Positions 61,242-64,000 of a stretch of DNA of 64,000 nt are shown here, piece after piece. The notes under the pieces are model-generated. The model had not been told where the DNA came from, ran no database searches, and saw only the letters and a list, made by a program, of their open reading frames with translations. Position 1 is the first letter of the stretch. Each line of letters starts with the position of its first letter. This DNA is from Compostibacter hankyongensis (lineage in GTDB: Bacteria; Bacteroidota; Bacteroidia; Chitinophagales; Chitinophagaceae), in assembly GCF_039541075.1 (NCBI RefSeq), contig NZ_BAABFN010000007.1:132602-196601 (forward strand), written 5' to 3'. The position numbers and the translations under genes are program-made.

Positions 61242-62471
61242 ATGAAACAAGTCCAAGAAACAAAAAAGCTTCTGATATTCGAAGAGACTAAAGGAAAGAT
61301 TACCAAGGTTTATCGACAAAATAAGGAAGATGAAAAAAATGAAAAAACTTTCATCTATTCTAAAAATAGCAAACAAATTGAATGCGAGTTCGAGGGAGAA
61401 CAAATAAAAAAGATAATCATTGATAGTCCAAAGGACTTTCCTCATTTCGTCAGCGCATTTGGGTATGGTTTTGCTGAAAATAGTTTAAACAATTTTTTTA
61501 AATACAATTTCAAGAACAAAGAGGTAGAAACTTTGGTACTTTCTGAAAACAATAAATCAGAAAAGAAAGGGACTTCTTTGATTATAAACTATTCTGATTT
61601 AGAAGATTTATTGTCAAAAATCAATCAAGAACAAAGGGCTTGTAACGACACAAAGAAGATTTTAATAAAAAACTTAGTTGTTGAGATATTTCCAAATGTG
61701 AATTTTGACTTTACTGAAACCAATAATAATAAAGATTTAATTCTTAGAAATTTAAATGACAAATTAATCGAGAAGTTGACCGCAAACGAAATTGAGCAAA
61801 TCGGAAACTTTTATGTCAAAGCAACGAGGAAGTTCAAAGCAAGTCATATAGTTAAAAAGATGACAGCAGGCTTGTTAAAAAATGCTCAAATTCTAACTTT
61901 ACAGGAAATAATTCAGAAATATGAAAAATTGCTAAAAGACAATCCATCGGAGAGCGAGTGGCAAAGGTTCTTCGATGAATACATCACATTATTCGATAGC
62001 CGATATGTTCGGAAGATAGACTACAAAAATATTGCGACAGGTATAACTAAATATCCTGATTTAGTTTTGGTTGACATATATGGTTACGTTGATTTTTACG
62101 AGCTTAAAAAAAGCGGAACACAATTGATACAGTACGATAATAGCCATAAAACTTGGTTTTGGAGTAAGGACGTTTCAATGGTTATTTCCCAAGTCTCTGA
62201 TTATTTACAAAAGGCAAAAGAAAACGCTTTAAGTTATGCGAAATCTATTAAAGATGAAACCGAAACTGAAACCGAACAAGGTTTAAATGTGAACATAATA
62301 AACCCACGAGCGATTATTGTAATCGGACATACTAATCAATTAGATACAGACAAGAAAAAAAATCAGTTTAAAAATTTACGTGAAAGTTTAAAAGATGTAG
62401 AATTTGTGCTTTACGATGAGTTGCTTGAAAGGCTAAAAAACTTATTAGATACAATTAAAATTGACAAATAA
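61242..62471 (+). CDS. sduA: Shedu-type anti-phage nuclease (DUF4263)
   Basis: A 409-residue protein. The C-terminal half is a PD-(D/E)xK nuclease of the Shedu family: SEWQRFFDEYITLF, then PDLVLVDIYGYVDFYELKK with the metal-binding Asp and the Glu-x-Lys, followed by WSKDVSMVISQVSDYLQ and a later strand RAIIVIGH. The N-terminal 200 or so residues form a divergent domain of the type thought to control the nuclease. Shedu acts alone as a single-gene phage-defence system. AT-rich, with codon use unlike the chromosome. It lies 34 bp before the next defence-type gene. Confidence 0.87.
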   Translation: MKQVQETKKLLIFEETKGKITKVYRQNKEDEKNEKTFIYSKNSKQIECEFEGEQIKKIIIDSPKDFPHFVSAFGYGFAENSLNNFFKYNFKNKEVETLVLSENNKSEKKGTSLIINYSDLEDLLSKINQEQRACNDTKKILIKNLVVEIFPNVNFDFTETNNNKDLILRNLNDKLIEKLTANEIEQIGNFYVKATRKFKASHIVKKMTAGLLKNAQILTLQEIIQKYEKLLKDNPSESEWQRFFDEYITLFDSRYVRKIDYKNIATGITKYPDLVLVDIYGYVDFYELKKSGTQLIQYDNSHKTWFWSKDVSMVISQVSDYLQKAKENALSYAKSIKDETETETEQGLNVNIINPRAIIVIGHTNQLDTDKKKNQFKNLRESLKDVEFVLYDELLERLKNLLDTIKIDK

Positions 62472-62505
62472 AAATCCATCAGCCTACCAATACCTTCCAT
62501 TACCA

Positions 62506-63423
62506 ATGAACAAAACAATAAAAACAATCTTTATATCCCTATCGATAATATTCGGAACTATAGGTATAGTCTCATTTTTCGCTATCATATTTAACTCCTC
62601 GTACCATTTTAATGAAACCAAAATTATTGACCCTGAACTTGCTTCAAAATTTGGTGATTTTTTTGGTGGATTCGTTGGTACAATCTTTAGTATTCTTAGT
62701 GTTTTTTTGCTAATTTATACTATTCTTCGTCAAAATAGAGATGGCCAAAAATCCATATTAGAAGCTAATTTTTTCAGAATGATTGATTACCACAATCAAA
62801 ATGTTAATCAGCTAAAAATATCGCATTTAGATATAAAAAGAAAAGCAGAAATCTCTGATGGCAGAAGAGCATTCGTTCAATTTAAAATCCAAATTCACAG
62901 GTTATTTGAGATTGTTAAAGAGATAAATGAAGAAAAAAAGTATGAATTAACACAACATCAAATCGCAGATATTGTATATGTGGTTTTTTACTACGGTATA
63001 GATGGTTCTTGGGTCTCCTTTATCGAAGATAAACTACTTATTTACAACCCTATTCATACCGACATTGCGAAAGAAATACAAGATAAAATAAACCTAAATC
63101 CCGATTTGAGATATGGCAGAACTAACCAAACTAACCTAAGTACCTATTTTAGGAACATGTACAATGCTATAAAACTTGTGGATAGTTCAAAAATTTTAAA
63201 AGATGAAGAAAAAAAGGAGTTGATTAAAATATATAGAGCTCAATTATCAAACCCAGAGTTGTATGTCCTATTCTTTAATGTTCTTTCTCGATTTGGAAGA
63301 AAGTGGAAAGAAAATGAATACATAACGAAATACCAACTTCTAAAAAACATACCGACAGGGTATTGTGATGGATACATTCCAAACGAATATTTTCCCATGG
63401 ATTATGAAGATGAAGAATATTAA
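62506..63423 (+). CDS. Putative phage abortive-infection membrane protein (putAbiC-like)
   Basis: A 305-residue protein with two N-terminal membrane helices (about residues 5-30 and 55-75, separated by a loop with SKFGDFFGGFVG), then a helical cytoplasmic domain with ANFFRMIDYHNQNV, DGRRAFVQFK and LSTYFRNMYNAIKLVDSS. This layout matches the putative abortive-infection family (PF16872). The ATG at 62506 precedes the first membrane helix; an earlier in-frame start would overlap the Shedu gene. Probably co-transcribed with Shedu. Mode of action unknown. Confidence 0.75.
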   Translation: MNKTIKTIFISLSIIFGTIGIVSFFAIIFNSSYHFNETKIIDPELASKFGDFFGGFVGTIFSILSVFLLIYTILRQNRDGQKSILEANFFRMIDYHNQNVNQLKISHLDIKRKAEISDGRRAFVQFKIQIHRLFEIVKEINEEKKYELTQHQIADIVYVVFYYGIDGSWVSFIEDKLLIYNPIHTDIAKEIQDKINLNPDLRYGRTNQTNLSTYFRNMYNAIKLVDSSKILKDEEKKELIKIYRAQLSNPELYVLFFNVLSRFGRKWKENEYITKYQLLKNIPTGYCDGYIPNEYFPMDYEDEEY

Positions 63424-63426
63424 AAA

Positions 63427-63816
63427 CTACCTCTGTCCACCATTTACAACCCCGTAAATGGCTTTTTTCATGTCATTGCCAATCAATACATATTTTGAGA
63501 AGCCAAGCCCCGATAGTTTATTGATAACTTTTTCATCATCCATATCGCTGTGAGCAATTAATTTCAAAGTAGGGTATTGACTTCTTAACTCCCATAGTTG
63601 CTTCATGATGCCTTTATCAAAAAAATCGAGGTCGATGATGCAAATATTGGGTAGTGTTTTTAATAAGGATAGCTGATTGTTCCCATCCACAATATTATCG
63701 GAACGAAAGACAACATCTACCCCCGAAGCAACGAGGTCATCATGCATTAAATCCATCACTGGACTTTTATCATTGATAAATGCAGTGGTAATTCGGTTTA
63801 TGTTCTTAGTCTCCAT
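63427..63816 (-). CDS. Stand-alone response-regulator receiver-like protein
   Basis: A 129-residue single domain of receiver fold: strand 1 with AFINDKSPVMDLM, the candidate phospho-Asp in CIIDLDFFDKG, strand 4 with KLIAHSDMDD (switch Ser) and GFSKYVLIGND. The conserved Lys after strand 5 is not seen at its usual place, so this may be an atypical or pseudo-receiver. No output domain or partner kinase is in view. It converges on the abortive-infection gene with 3 bp between stops. Confidence 0.65.
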   Translation of the reverse strand: METKNINRITTAFINDKSPVMDLMHDDLVASGVDVVFRSDNIVDGNNQLSLLKTLPNICIIDLDFFDKGIMKQLWELRSQYPTLKLIAHSDMDDEKVINKLSGLGFSKYVLIGNDMKKAIYGVVNGGQR

Positions 63817-64000
63817 ATTGACGTAGTTTTATTTGTATGGAGTGCCTGTGATAAAAAAAGCGCAGGCAACTACACTTACCGATACTAAGGCACTGGTACG
63901 CCGAACCCCGAATAAGCGTATCCGCCCGACGAACTACAGGTCTGTTGATTTCTTGAAATTCTGCGGGTAAAGATCTTTTAAGTTTTTGTGGTTTATTGAT
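63817..64000. other. Right-edge stretch with no supported gene
   Basis: 184 bp upstream of the receiver-like gene. On the minus strand a frame is open from the window edge to a stop at 63806, overlapping the receiver start by 11 bp, but its residue composition (many Cys, His and Arg) does not look coding. I see no RNA gene or clear promoter. Confidence 0.4.

Larger units (their letters stand above)
58007..64000. mobile_element. Integrated element at tRNA-Lys (left part), with antirestriction and defence cargo
   Basis: From the tRNA 3' end rightwards the base composition falls sharply to AT-rich, codon use changes with it, and the first genes are a serine recombinase and its small partner. 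ardA (typical of conjugative elements), a Shedu nuclease, an abortive-infection-like protein and a receiver-like protein follow. The second att site is not in the window, so the element extends beyond 64 kb. No conjugation or phage structural gene is seen here, so integrative conjugative element, mobilisable element and genomic island remain open. Confidence 0.85.

Noticed and set aside
63806..64000. Minus-strand open frame entering from the right edge and overlapping the receiver-like gene start
   Set aside because: Short, with unusual residue composition and no recognisable motif; it cannot be judged without sequence beyond the edge.
58007..64000. Prophage
   Set aside because: No capsid, terminase, portal, tail or lysis gene is seen; the recombinase, ardA and defence cargo fit a conjugative or mobilisable element or an island better.

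Overview
The window looks like a chromosomal segment of a member of the Bacteroidota, most like Chitinophagaceae and relatives. The evidence is three SusC/SusD pairs, an ECF sigma/FecR pair feeding an STN-type SusC, Bacteroidota promoter boxes (TTTG, about 20 nt, TAnnTTTG), few Shine-Dalgarno sequences and many lipoprotein signal peptides. The chromosomal part is GC-rich by eye. From about 58 kb rightwards the DNA turns clearly AT-rich and is foreign.

Layout: (1) 1-13.5 kb is housekeeping: the end of a 2-oxoacid dehydrogenase E2, an enoyl-CoA hydratase-like protein, an EamA transporter, a dolichol-phosphate-mannose-synthase-like glycosyltransferase, a DEDDh exonuclease, aroQ, two tandem signal peptidases I, cytidine deaminase, arginase, acyl-CoA dehydrogenase, a YggS-type PLP protein, a cold-shock protein, dCTP deaminase, a phosphopantetheinyl transferase and a zinc-ribbon protein. 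(2) 13.6-36.7 kb is a large glycan-utilisation region: three GH71/99-like enzymes with C-terminal carbohydrate-binding modules, a sugar epimerase/isomerase, a PQQ-type sugar dehydrogenase fused to cytochrome c, a GH127-type enzyme, two SusC/SusD pairs and a GH99-like (WbsX-type) lipoprotein. (3) 36.7-46.2 kb is a second locus: sigma factor, FecR anti-sigma, STN-SusC, SusD, sulfatase and, on the other strand, a GH5-like lipoprotein. (4) 46.3-53.3 kb is an L-fucose module: alpha-L-fucosidase plus an almost complete non-phosphorylating fucose pathway (mutarotase, fucose dehydrogenase, fuconolactonase, keto-deoxy-fuconate dehydrogenase, diketo-acid hydrolase) and a FucP-type symporter. Only L-fuconate dehydratase is missing. 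Together (3) and (4) suggest uptake of a sulfated, fucose-containing glycan, release of fucose, and conversion to pyruvate and lactate.

(5) 53.3-57.8 kb holds a PAS/LuxR-type regulator, an unusual fasciclin-SusD fusion lipoprotein with no SusC partner, and a GH5 enzyme. (6) At 57.93 kb a tRNA-Lys marks the edge of an integrated element whose large serine recombinase reads into the tRNA gene. The element carries a small recombinase-linked protein, a structured non-coding stretch, antirestriction protein ArdA, a Shedu-type defence nuclease, a putative abortive-infection membrane protein and a stand-alone receiver-like protein, and continues past the right edge.

The points most worth a second look are the fasciclin-SusD fusion and the palindrome on its promoter, the defence cargo with its hairpins, the fucose pathway with one missing step, and a family of 7-base intergenic repeats present three times.
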